64,000 nucleotides of DNA from JASLZO01 sp965247995 (GTDB lineage: Bacteria; Chloroflexota; Dehalococcoidia; UBA6926). How positions within the stretch are numbered: position 1 is the stretch's first letter; each line of letters begins with the position of its first letter. The stretch covers positions 186,001-250,000 of the forward strand of contig OZ252041.1 of NCBI GenBank assembly GCA_965247995.1, read 5' to 3'. The notes beneath the pieces were generated by a model, which searched no databases, had not been told where the DNA came from, and saw only the letters and a list, made by a program, of their open reading frames with translations. Of this stretch, positions 1 to 8,214 are shown piece after piece. The position numbers and the translations under genes were made by a program.

Positions 1-2
1 AA

Positions 3-545
3 GCAGATCTCAAACCTCGGATTCAATCGTTGTCTCGGGGCAACCGCCAGAAGCTCGGACTGATCCAAGCCTTCATGGGTCAACCGGAACTGATCATCAT
101 GGATGAACCCACCGCTGGACTCGATCCCCTCATGCAACAGGAGTTCTACGCGCTTGCGGACGAGGTGCGAGCGGACGGCCGGACCATCTTCGTGTCGTCG
201 CATATCGTGCCGGAGGTCGAGCGGATCTGCGACCGAGTGGGCATCATCCGCGAGGGCGAACTTGTGGCAGTCGAAGACGTTGGCATGCTGAAGGAACGGG
301 CACTCCACGAACTGGAGATCCGGTTCGCTCATCCCGTGCCGCTGGAGAGGTTCGCGGACCTCCCAGGCGTACGCGATGTCGCAGTGGATGGTCCGTTGCT
401 CACCTGCACGGTGGTCGGATCACCCGACGCACTGGTGAAAGCGGCAGCAGCGTATGAGGTCGCGACGCTGAGGAGCACCGAGGCGAACCTCGAGGACGTG
501 TTCCTCGCCTTCTACGGGGGCGAGACGGAACCAAGTGCTCCGTAA
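3..545 (+). CDS. ABC transporter ATP-binding protein (3' part only)
   Basis: The reading frame is open from the window edge, so the true start and the Walker A motif lie upstream. The visible part has an ABC signature variant (LSRGNRQK), a Walker B motif (LIIMDEP) followed by TAGLDP, and a switch-region His (SSHI). A C-terminal accessory domain of about 80 residues follows, of the kind seen in ATPases that drive ABC-2 exporters (NatA/CcmA type). The gene overlaps the following permease start by 11 bases, so the two are translationally coupled. It should energise export by the two downstream permeases; the substrate cannot be told from the sequence. Confidence 0.9.
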   Translation, partial: ADLKPRIQSLSRGNRQKLGLIQAFMGQPELIIMDEPTAGLDPLMQQEFYALADEVRADGRTIFVSSHIVPEVERICDRVGIIREGELVAVEDVGMLKERALHELEIRFAHPVPLERFADLPGVRDVAVDGPLLTCTVVGSPDALVKAAAAYEVATLRSTEANLEDVFLAFYGGETEPSAP

Positions 546-1335
546 CGTTTTTCTCAAGTCGATCAGCGAGCAGCGCCGATCCCTCACATGGTGGCTGCTC
601 GGCATGGCATCCACCAACGTACTGGTCCTGCTCTTCTACCCCGCTTTCGCGGACCGCCCCGAGATCAACGAGTTGATCGAGAGCATCGGACCGCTCGCCC
701 AGGTGTTTCTCGGTGAAATCAGGGATCTTACTTCGCCTGAGGGTTTCGTCCAGAGCCGGCTTTTTGCCTTCCTGAGCCCGCTGCTCTTCATCGCCCTGGG
801 CATCGTCGTGGGTAGTGGCACGATTGCAGGCGAGGAGGAACGAGGGACGCTGGACCTCCTGCTCTCGAATCCGCTCGATCGTTGGCGCGTCGTGGCGGAC
901 AAATTTGCTGCGGGCGTAGTAACGATGGTGGTCATGGGGATTGGAAGCTGGGCCGGTCTGCTGGTGGGTGCACTGATCGTTTCGATGAGCATAAGCTACG
1001 TTCGATTGGCGGAGGCCACGGCGAGTGCTGCCCTGCTGGGCGCGCTGTTTGCAACGCTAGCGCTGGCGCTTGGATGTATCTCCGGCAAGCGTGGTACTGC
1101 CGCTGGCATCGCGTCAGCAGTTGCAGTTGCCAGTTACCTGTTGAACTCGCTCGCTCCGCTCGTCGATTGGCTGGAACCGTTCAAGCGTCTCTCGCCGTTC
1201 CACTACTACATCGACGCCAGCCCAGTGTTTAACGGAATCGATCCGCTCCACGCGATGGTCTTGGTGATGTTGGTGGCGCTTCTCGCGACAGTGGCCCTTG
1301 TCTCATTCGAGCGTCGCGACCTGGGCGTGGGGTAG
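535..1335 (+). CDS. ABC-2 type transporter permease (first of a tandem pair)
   Basis: This 266-residue membrane protein starts with GTG inside the end of the ATPase gene. It has about six hydrophobic segments. After the third region comes the ABC-2 permease hallmark, a cytoplasmic loop GEEERGTLDLLLSNPLDRWR (roughly residues 100-119) that contacts the ATPase. It ends in FERRDLGVG, a tail shared almost exactly with the next gene. The close similarity between the two shows a tandem duplication, and they probably form a heterodimeric membrane channel with the upstream ATPase. Substrate unknown. Confidence 0.9.
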   Translation: MLRNVFLKSISEQRRSLTWWLLGMASTNVLVLLFYPAFADRPEINELIESIGPLAQVFLGEIRDLTSPEGFVQSRLFAFLSPLLFIALGIVVGSGTIAGEEERGTLDLLLSNPLDRWRVVADKFAAGVVTMVVMGIGSWAGLLVGALIVSMSISYVRLAEATASAALLGALFATLALALGCISGKRGTAAGIASAVAVASYLLNSLAPLVDWLEPFKRLSPFHYYIDASPVFNGIDPLHAMVLVMLVALLATVALVSFERRDLGVG

Positions 1336-1349
1336 CTGGCCGCAGCGCA

Positions 1350-2153
1350 ATGCTCCTTCGCAACGTCTTCTTGACTTCGATTCGCGAACAACGGCGAGCA
1401 CTCGTATGGTGGGTAAGCGGTATGGGCGCTTTGAACGTGGTCACCCTGCTGTTCTACCCCAGCGTCTCCGAGTTGCCCGATATCAATCAGTTCTTCGAAG
1501 ACGCCGGGCCCCTGCTGCAAGCTTTCATGGGCCAGGTCGAGGACTTCACCTCACCGGAAGGCTTCGTGGATGTTGAGCTGTTCTCATTCATGGTCCCGCT
1601 CTTGTTCATTGCCCTGGGGATCGTTGGTGGGACCGGCGCCATTGCGGGCGAGGAAGAGCGCGGCACGCTCGACCTCCTGCTCTCGAACCCGCTCGACCGC
1701 TGGCGCTTGGTGCTGGATAAGTTCCTCGCGAATATGGTCGTCATAACGCTGCTCGGGATCGGAACATGGGCGGGGCTTATCGTTGGCGCACTCATCGTTT
1801 CGATGGAGATAAGTCTGTTGCGGCTCGGAGAAGCGACGCTCAGCGCAGCATTCCTTGGGGCAGCCTACGGCACGTTTGCGTTCGCTTTGGGCAGTTGGCG
1901 GGGGAAGCGTGGGTTAGCTGCGGGGATCACAGCCGCGGTCGCCGTAGCTAGTTACCTCGTCAATTCTTTCGCACCGCTTGTAGACGCGCTTGAGCCGACA
2001 AAACGCTTGTCCCTGTTCCACTACTATTCGGCCGCCCAACCGGTAGCCAACGGTGTCGACCCGCTCCACGTCGCCGTTCTTGGTGCGTTCACTTTGGTCT
2101 TTCTCGGGGTGGCGATTCTCGCGTTCGAGCGCCGGGACCTGGGGATCGGGTAA
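1350..2153 (+). CDS. ABC-2 type transporter permease (second of a tandem pair)
   Basis: This 267-residue paralogue begins 14 bases after the previous permease. The match runs along the whole length: the N-terminal RNVFL-S-EQRR block, a near-identical GEEERGTLDLLLSNPLDRWR loop, and the C-terminal FERRDLGIG. The predicted helix layout is the same. Because both copies are intact and sit behind a single ATPase gene, a heterodimeric transporter is more likely than redundancy. Its stop codon lies 9 bases before trpB, which may be read from the same transcript. Confidence 0.9.
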   Translation: MLLRNVFLTSIREQRRALVWWVSGMGALNVVTLLFYPSVSELPDINQFFEDAGPLLQAFMGQVEDFTSPEGFVDVELFSFMVPLLFIALGIVGGTGAIAGEEERGTLDLLLSNPLDRWRLVLDKFLANMVVITLLGIGTWAGLIVGALIVSMEISLLRLGEATLSAAFLGAAYGTFAFALGSWRGKRGLAAGITAAVAVASYLVNSFAPLVDALEPTKRLSLFHYYSAAQPVANGVDPLHVAVLGAFTLVFLGVAILAFERRDLGIG

Positions 2154-2162
2154 GGTCAACCC

Positions 2163-3374
2163 ATGACCGACACAGCAACGCGAGAGTCCATCGGCCGTTA
2201 CGGGCCATTCGGCGGGACGTACGTGCCCGAGACACTGATGGCAGCCGTCACGGAGTTGGGCAGAGCCTACGAGGCGGCCCGGAATGACCCGTCATTTCAA
2301 GAGGAACTGGACGACCTCCTGCGGAACTACGCGGGAAGGCCAACACCGATCACTCTGGCGCGGAACCTCACTCGATCGGCGAGCGGAGGTCGCATCTACT
2401 TGAAGCGTGAAGACCTCGCCCACACCGGCGCGCACAAGATCAACAACACTCTCGGCCAGGTGTTGCTCGCGGAACGGATGGGGAAGGAAAGGATCATCGC
2501 CGAGACGGGCGCCGGCCAACACGGAGTCGCGACGGCAACCGTGTGCGCGCTTCTGGGTCTCGAATGCCACGTATACATGGGCGTGGAAGACATGCGCCGT
2601 CAAGCGCCGAACGTCTTCCGAATGCGGCTCATGGGAGCGGAGGTCATCGGGGTCGAGAGTGGTTCGCGGACGCTCAAGGACGCCATAAACGAGGCCATGC
2701 GTGATTGGGTCACCAACGTTCAGACGACGTACTACATGATCGGAAGCGTCGTCGGTCCACACCCCTACCCCGCGCTCGTCCGGGACTTCCAATCGGTCAT
2801 CGGGACCGAGACACGGGAGCAGATCCGAACCGTTGAAGGACGCCTCCCCGACTACCTCGTCGCGTGTGTGGGGGGTGGAAGCAATGCAATCGGCATGTTC
2901 CACCCGTTCCTGGGCGACGATTCCGTGCGGTTCATCGGAGTCGAAGCCGCCGGCTCAGGAATCGAGAGCGGGAAACATGCGGCAACACTGGTTGGCGGTT
3001 CACCGGGAGTCCTGCACGGGTCCTACTCCTATCTCCTACAGGACGAATGGGGTCAGGTGCAGGAGACGCACAGCATCTCAGCGGGGCTCGACTATCCGGG
3101 GGTCGGACCGGAGCACGCCGCGCTGAAGGTGTCTGGTCGTGCCGAGTACACGGCCGTCACCGACGCCGACGCTCTCGAGGGATTCAAGCTGCTGTCGGAG
3201 AACGAGGGGATCATCCCAGCTCTCGAGTCCGCCCATGCCGTGATCCAAGCCCACCGAATGGCTGCAACCATCGCGGACGACAAGATCATCGTGGTCTGCC
3301 TCAGCGGCCGTGGAGACAAGGACATCGAAACCGTGGCTGAAGCTCTTGGTGTGCCTTCGCCGGTGAGCAGCTAG
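2163..3374 (+). CDS. trpB: Tryptophan synthase beta chain
   Basis: A 403-residue pyridoxal-phosphate enzyme that condenses indole with serine to give tryptophan. The N-terminus has the family block GRYGPFGGTYVPETLM. HTGAHKINN carries the PLP lysine at residue 92, and GAGQHGVATA and the phosphate-binding GGGSNAIG loop are present. Length and motifs match the classical TrpB that partners with TrpA, rather than the TrpB2 type. An AAGGTC ribosome binding site lies before ATG 2163. No trpA or other trp gene is adjacent, so the gene is separated from the rest of its pathway. Its stop overlaps the convergent gene's stop by 4 bases. Confidence 0.97.
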   Translation: MTDTATRESIGRYGPFGGTYVPETLMAAVTELGRAYEAARNDPSFQEELDDLLRNYAGRPTPITLARNLTRSASGGRIYLKREDLAHTGAHKINNTLGQVLLAERMGKERIIAETGAGQHGVATATVCALLGLECHVYMGVEDMRRQAPNVFRMRLMGAEVIGVESGSRTLKDAINEAMRDWVTNVQTTYYMIGSVVGPHPYPALVRDFQSVIGTETREQIRTVEGRLPDYLVACVGGGSNAIGMFHPFLGDDSVRFIGVEAAGSGIESGKHAATLVGGSPGVLHGSYSYLLQDEWGQVQETHSISAGLDYPGVGPEHAALKVSGRAEYTAVTDADALEGFKLLSENEGIIPALESAHAVIQAHRMAATIADDKIIVVCLSGRGDKDIETVAEALGVPSPVSS

Positions 3375-3853
3375 TCACGCCGGGCTAGAATCACCCCTGC
3401 CTCTCCTCCGGCAACGACCAAGCTGGTAACGATCGCTCCCGCGAGCACTACGCCGACTGCGATGGCGGGAACCGCGCGGCGTATTGGCACCTGGAACATC
3501 CAAGCGACGAGCGACCCGGTCCACGCCCCCGTAAATGGCAATGGGATCCCGACGACGAGCACCAGAGCCAGTGCCCCGTACCGTTCGATCCTTGCCGCGT
3601 ATGTCGCGCGGATCCTCTCATTCCGCCAACGCCAGATGGCGCCCGCTGGGCCTGGAAAGCGGTCGAGCACGCGCGACAACCGGTTCAGTCCGAGTAACAG
3701 CGGCACGACCGGGATCATGTTGCCGATTAATGAGACCAGGAGAACGGGTTGCCATGCCATTCCGAACGCCCATATACCCAGCGGGATTGAGAGCCTGAGC
3801 TCACCAACAGGTGTCATTGCCGCGAAAAAGACGCGGAGCACATCGCTGGTCAT
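3371..3853 (-). CDS. Small multidrug export family membrane protein (COG2426-like)
   Basis: A 160-residue integral membrane protein with about four hydrophobic segments. It resembles the Sm_multidrug_ex family: an N-terminal TPVGELRLSIPLGI block, a central basic loop (about residues 70-90) and a GIPLPFTGAWTGSLVAW block near residue 105. The family name reflects an old annotation and the real substrate is not established. It is convergent with trpB, with a 4-base stop overlap and no terminator between them. Confidence 0.75.
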   Translation of the reverse strand: MTSDVLRVFFAAMTPVGELRLSIPLGIWAFGMAWQPVLLVSLIGNMIPVVPLLLGLNRLSRVLDRFPGPAGAIWRWRNERIRATYAARIERYGALALVLVVGIPLPFTGAWTGSLVAWMFQVPIRRAVPAIAVGVVLAGAIVTSLVVAGGEAGVILARRD

Positions 3854-4203
3854 CCGGCTGGACCGTGCCTGATAAGACGCTACCCCCTCTATCCGCTCGG
3901 CCTCGGACTACAAGGGGGCAGCGCAGCGCGGGGAAAGCAGTGAGGAAATATCAGATAGGCAAACGGCCCCAACACCCCCCAGCACTAGCTTGCAGTTTAC
4001 TCGGAAAGCCTTGGCGGTGCAAACCGCCGGATTCTGCGCGCGCACTGGGTTGTGGGCAGTGCTGAATTGGAAGCGATCTCAACCCGCGCAGCACAGAAGA
4101 CCACCACGTCTCCCCGATACCGTCGCGTGGGCATCTGGTCGGCACTGGAGTGAGCCGCGGTAAGGTATCGCTAACCCGTGCGGTCACAAGGGGGCGTAGC
4201 TGG
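3854..4203. other. Intergenic stretch with a leader hairpin
   Basis: About 350 bases with no supported gene. A hairpin GGCGGT-GCAA-ACCGCC lies near 4013-4028 without a following T-run, so it does not look like a terminator. It may be part of the 5' leader of the prepilin-like gene. I compared it with the cyclic-di-GMP-I riboswitch, which often precedes pilin genes, and could not match the conserved blocks. Confidence 0.4.
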
Positions 4204-4743
4204 ATGGAGCGTAGCGGCGACGAATCGACCATGAGGAGTCTCGGCGGCGGGTTGAGCTTGGTCGAGTTCACGGTGGTCGCAGCGATTATCGCGGTGTTGG
4301 TCGCCCTAACCGCCGTGGTAATCATGGGTCCCGACCGGACGGACGCCCGCGCAAGCGACATCGCTCGTGTCCGGGAAGCCGTCGCACGTTTTCGATCGGA
4401 AACGACCGTCTACCCGACAAGGACAATGACGACGGCGAACCGGAGTGGTACCGAGGGTACGGACTACTTTCGAGTCATCGAGGGACCTGGGGGTGTGAAT
4501 TTCGATGTCGATGGTGATGGCAACACGGACGACACGATCAATGTGGTCCCGATCGATTGGAATGCCACCGACCCAAACGAATCCTCGAGAGTGTTCAGCG
4601 ACTTCCTGACGATGCCCGAACACGCGCACCCAACAGATCCGATCACGATTAACGCTGACAGCTCACTCAACGTCCTCACTGATGCCTGGGTCATCGACGC
4701 AAATGGGGAGGTCCTAGTCCTTATACCTAGGAGTTCGTACTGA
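4204..4743 (+). CDS. Type IV pilin-like (prepilin) protein
   Basis: Starting at ATG 4204, which follows an AAGGGGG ribosome binding site, the protein has 179 residues. A short positively charged leader ends in GGG at residue 16. LSLVEF follows, with the key Glu at mature position +5, and then about 20 hydrophobic residues. This is the class III signal cut by a prepilin peptidase. The mature domain carries a DVDGDGNTDD segment (about residues 119-128) that resembles a calcium-binding loop. No pilus assembly ATPase, peptidase or other pilin is nearby, so it may be a pseudopilin or minor pilin that works with machinery encoded elsewhere. Confidence 0.75.
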   Translation: MERSGDESTMRSLGGGLSLVEFTVVAAIIAVLVALTAVVIMGPDRTDARASDIARVREAVARFRSETTVYPTRTMTTANRSGTEGTDYFRVIEGPGGVNFDVDGDGNTDDTINVVPIDWNATDPNESSRVFSDFLTMPEHAHPTDPITINADSSLNVLTDAWVIDANGEVLVLIPRSSY

Positions 4744-4955
4744 CACCTTTGTGTCCAACGTGGTTCTCGCTCACCGTGGGGTCCGCCGGGGATGCTACAT
4801 GCGTAAGGGCTTGACGGTAGGAGTGCCCCATACGATCGCGGCGAGGCTTGAATCTTCTGACTTCCCGTACGGTACGGGCTCGCCTGGCAGGTGTGGACCA
4901 ACGCTCTCGAAGAACTGGCTCGCGACCGATAACTGCCGCCCGTGGGCCCGTCCCG

Positions 4956-6290
4956 TTACGCTTTCCGACCCCACAAGGGGTGCCTGAACGAAGGGGAAGC
5001 AGATTGGTCCGAGGAATGGAGGCGCGCCACGGGCGGCTCTTGAATGTCCTCTCGATCTTTCGGGTTACCCAACTGGCCGTCTTGCTGCTCGATCAACCGT
5101 TGTTGCCTGCGAGAGGAGGTCCGGACATCCAGCGCATTGAGGTAATTGGCGAGATCCGTTAGCGCCGCCAAGTGGTGCGCTGGTAGCAACACGTCAACGT
5201 AGGGCATTGCCGCTCGGAGACCTTGCGTTAGCGGTTCATACCGCTCGTCGCCAGCGAGCGGGTTTAGCCAGATCAGGTGCCGGCAGCTGCGTTGAAGCCG
5301 CGCCATTTCGCGCCCAAGGAGTTCCGGCTCACCTCGGTCCCACCCATCGGACACGATGAGTACAACTGCACCCCGTCCCAGCGTCCGTCTCGCCCACGTG
5401 TAGTTGAACTCGCGCAGGACGGCGCCGATCCGTGTCCCACCCGACCAGTCTGGTACAACTCTTGCCACGTCATCCACCGCTCGATCGATGTCGCGGTGCC
5501 GAATATGCTTGGTTATCCGCGTCAGCCGCGTGGCAAACAAGAACGCCTCGAGTTGGCTCTCCAGACCACCGTACAGCGTATGGATGAAATGCAACATCAT
5601 GCGCGTGTAGGGCTCCATCGACCCGCTTACGTCGCAGATCACCACCAACCGCAGGGGCTTCTCCCCCCGCCGGCGGTGTCTCAACCTCAGCAACTCACCG
5701 CCGTACTTACTGCTCTCCCGCAAGGTCCTGCGCAGGTCTAAGTTCAACCCGCGGCCGCGTTCAAGCCGCCGTGTCCGCCGAACGCCCGGGGTCCAACGTA
5801 GCGAGGCCATTAGCTGCAGGGCTTGCGCCATCTCCTGCCTTGAGTAGGCTGCAAATTCCTTCGTTTGCAGCACTTCGCGAGGGCTGAACGTGCGGGTGAG
5901 CTCTACGCGGTCCGCCCGCCCTGGCGCAGCGTGCTGGTCGCCCACGAGATCTCCAGATAACGACCGTCCCATCGGCGGTGGGCTGGCCTCCACCGACCGA
6001 TACCGCCGCTGCTCTCCCATCGACCGGACGTCCAACGTCGATTTCGCCTGTTTTCGTTCACGCCAGAACGCCAAGAACGCCTCGTCGAAGACTGGCAGGT
6101 CCTCTCGCCGGTGTACGAACAAGGTCCGCAGCGCTCCTCGGACGTCGGCCCGGCTTTTTACGCCTACGTCCTCCAGCACCCGGACCGCATCCAGCACTCG
6201 CCCCGTGTGGACGTCCAGACCCAGCCGCCGCAGCGTGCGGCTGAACAGCAGCAGATTGTCGAGCAGATGGCCTTTCGCCGGGCTAACCAT
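4956..6290 (-). CDS. CoxE-like VWA-domain protein
   Basis: A 444-residue protein with an N-terminal helical region and a C-terminal von Willebrand A domain. The MIDAS metal site DVSGSM is at about residues 220-225, followed by VSDGWDRGEPE. This is the CoxE family, which works with a MoxR-type AAA+ ATPase to mature molybdenum hydroxylases; in CO dehydrogenase the pair inserts sulfur and copper. I chose ATG 6290, which overlaps the MoxR stop by 8 bases. An upstream GTG at 6311 would add 7 residues. It is the last gene of the leftward hydroxylase cluster. Confidence 0.88.
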   Translation of the reverse strand: MVSPAKGHLLDNLLLFSRTLRRLGLDVHTGRVLDAVRVLEDVGVKSRADVRGALRTLFVHRREDLPVFDEAFLAFWRERKQAKSTLDVRSMGEQRRYRSVEASPPPMGRSLSGDLVGDQHAAPGRADRVELTRTFSPREVLQTKEFAAYSRQEMAQALQLMASLRWTPGVRRTRRLERGRGLNLDLRRTLRESSKYGGELLRLRHRRRGEKPLRLVVICDVSGSMEPYTRMMLHFIHTLYGGLESQLEAFLFATRLTRITKHIRHRDIDRAVDDVARVVPDWSGGTRIGAVLREFNYTWARRTLGRGAVVLIVSDGWDRGEPELLGREMARLQRSCRHLIWLNPLAGDERYEPLTQGLRAAMPYVDVLLPAHHLAALTDLANYLNALDVRTSSRRQQRLIEQQDGQLGNPKDREDIQEPPVARLHSSDQSASPSFRHPLWGRKA

Positions 6291-7218
6291 CCCGGCCGCC
6301 CCTGCGGGCACCGCGGTTCAACGCCCGGCTCAGCAGCGCCCGTGTCTGCTCTCCGCGCACGGATTCGAGATCTTCCCGGTATTTCAACATCACGCCCAAG
6401 GTTTCGTCGATGACCTCGGGGGTGAGTTCCTCTTGGTTCAAGCTCACCAAGGCTGCGGTCCAGTCCAGCGTCTCTGCCACCCCCGGGGCCTTGTACAGAT
6501 CCGAGTCCCGCAACTCGTGGACGAAGGCCGTCACCTGACCGGCCAGCCGCTCTGTCGCTCCGGGGGCCTTGCTGCGAACGATCTGTGCCTCTTTCTGCAA
6601 GTCTGGATAGTCGATCCAGTAATACAGACATCGGCGCTTCAGGGCGTCATGGACCTCCCTCGTCCGATTGGACGTAATCACGACGACCGGCGGCTCCTCC
6701 GCTATGTAAGTGCCGATCTCAGGCACGGTGATCTGGAAGTCGGCGAGCATCTCCAACAAGTAGCCCTCGAACTCCTCGTCCGCCCGGTCCAGTTCGTCGA
6801 TCAGCAGTACCTTTCGATCGGCGCCATCAAGTGCTTGGAGCAGGGGGCGCTTGATCAAGAACTCTCCGCTGAACAACTCTCGCTCAACGTCCTCACGGTC
6901 GATGGCTCCAGCAGCCTCGAGCAGCCGGATATGCAGCAGTTGCCGGGAGTAGTTCCATTCGTACACGGCCTGACTGACGTCCAGGCCTTCGTAGCACTGG
7001 AGCCGAATGAGCCGCGCGTCCAGCGCGGACGCCAAGGACCGAGCGACCTCCGTTTTTCCCACTCCTGCTTCACCTTCCAAGAAGAGCGGCCGCCTGAGCT
7101 GCAGAGCAAGGTAGATGGACATCGCTAAGCCTCGATCTGCGACGTATAGCTCCCCGCGAAGCGCCTCTTGAAGCGCATCGACGGAAATCGGAAGGCCAAG
7201 CGCCGGAGAACGCGTCAC
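6283..7218 (-). CDS. MoxR-family AAA+ ATPase (CoxD-like)
   Basis: A 311-residue AAA+ ATPase with Walker A GEAGVGKT (residues 49-56), Walker B VLLIDELDRAD and a sensor-1 region ITSNRTREV. The family remodels client complexes together with VWA partners. Here the partner gene directly follows with an 8-base overlap, and the upstream genes code for a molybdenum hydroxylase, matching the coxD-coxE arrangement. It starts with GTG and lies 127 bases after the FAD subunit gene, so it may have its own promoter or be read through. Confidence 0.9.
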   Translation of the reverse strand: MTRSPALGLPISVDALQEALRGELYVADRGLAMSIYLALQLRRPLFLEGEAGVGKTEVARSLASALDARLIRLQCYEGLDVSQAVYEWNYSRQLLHIRLLEAAGAIDREDVERELFSGEFLIKRPLLQALDGADRKVLLIDELDRADEEFEGYLLEMLADFQITVPEIGTYIAEEPPVVVITSNRTREVHDALKRRCLYYWIDYPDLQKEAQIVRSKAPGATERLAGQVTAFVHELRDSDLYKAPGVAETLDWTAALVSLNQEELTPEVIDETLGVMLKYREDLESVRGEQTRALLSRALNRGARRGGRDG

Positions 7219-7345
7219 GTCCTCAGACTTCTAGGTCGCATATATCTGCCCAGGTTCTGAACAAACCGGGATTGATACCGGTGCGTCGGGTTCAGGCCTG
7301 CAACGTAGCCGCGCCGCCGTTGCCCAACGGCCACAACCGCGCAGG

Positions 7346-8212
7346 TTAACCCGCGCGAGAGATCGCCGCTTCGAGGGCGCGGCGCACGTATACGGCGGCC
7401 ATCGATTGCCGATACTCCGACGATGCGAACACGTCGCTCAAGGGATCACCGCCCAGGTCTCCCGACACCGCCTGCGCCGTGGTCGTTAGTGCGTCCGTAT
7501 CAAGGCTCGCACCCAGCAATGCGGCTTCGACAGAGGCAGCGCGCACCGGCGTCGATTCCACACCGCCTACGACCACGCTTGCACTGTTACACCGGCCGCC
7601 TTGCACACCGATTATGGCCGCCGCTCCCACCACGGCATACCGAGAGGCCGGATGCGAGAACTTCAGGTATGCGGTGCCCGTGCCGGGAGCGACTGCCGGC
7701 ACCGACACATTCGTCAGGACTTCGCTCTCCTCCAAGACGTTCTCCAACAGACCGGTGAAGAAATCCGCTACTGCGACACTTCGCTCTCCGCTTCGGCCTG
7801 TCACGTTGAATGACGCTCCCAAGGCAGTCAGAACGGTCGGCAAGTCCGACGCGGGATCGCCGTGGGACACATTCCCCCCGATTGTTCCGCGGTTCCGTAC
7901 CGCGGGGTCGCCTACCATCCCCGCGGCCTCAGCCAACAGCGGAGCGCGTTCTCTGACGAGGTCTGACGACGCGATGGCGGCATGAGTCGTCAGCGCCCCG
8001 ATCGATAGACCGGAGCCCGAAGCCGAGATCCCCTTCAGTGCGTCAATGTGACCGATGTCTACGAGCGCCGCGGGTGTCGCGAGGCGTAGCTTCATCATCG
8101 GGATCAAGCTGTGCCCCCCGGCTAGCAGCTTGGCTTCGTTGTTGGCAGCCAGCAACTGTACCGCCTCGGCCACCGAGCCAGCACGTTGGTAGGTGGTCTG
8201 TGCCGGGTACAC
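7346..8212 (-). CDS. Molybdenum hydroxylase FAD-binding subunit (CoxM-like)
   Basis: A 288-residue flavoprotein of the xanthine dehydrogenase/CO dehydrogenase medium-subunit family. It passes electrons from the iron-sulfur subunit to the quinone or other acceptor. AGGHSLIPMMK (about residues 31-41) and TIGGN with a following DPASDLP form the two FAD pyrophosphate loops, and a C-terminal CO_deh_flav_C-type domain completes it. The GTG start follows a GGAGGG site that lies within the end of the large-subunit gene, so translation is coupled. It is the third gene of the order small-large-medium. Confidence 0.93.
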   Translation of the reverse strand: MYPAQTTYQRAGSVAEAVQLLAANNEAKLLAGGHSLIPMMKLRLATPAALVDIGHIDALKGISASGSGLSIGALTTHAAIASSDLVRERAPLLAEAAGMVGDPAVRNRGTIGGNVSHGDPASDLPTVLTALGASFNVTGRSGERSVAVADFFTGLLENVLEESEVLTNVSVPAVAPGTGTAYLKFSHPASRYAVVGAAAIIGVQGGRCNSASVVVGGVESTPVRAASVEAALLGASLDTDALTTTAQAVSGDLGGDPLSDVFASSEYRQSMAAVYVRRALEAAISRAG

Positions 8213-8214
8213 CG

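Noticed and set aside
3950..4200. Cyclic-di-GMP-I riboswitch before the prepilin-like gene
   Set aside because: A few short words look similar, but the conserved blocks and their order do not fit.
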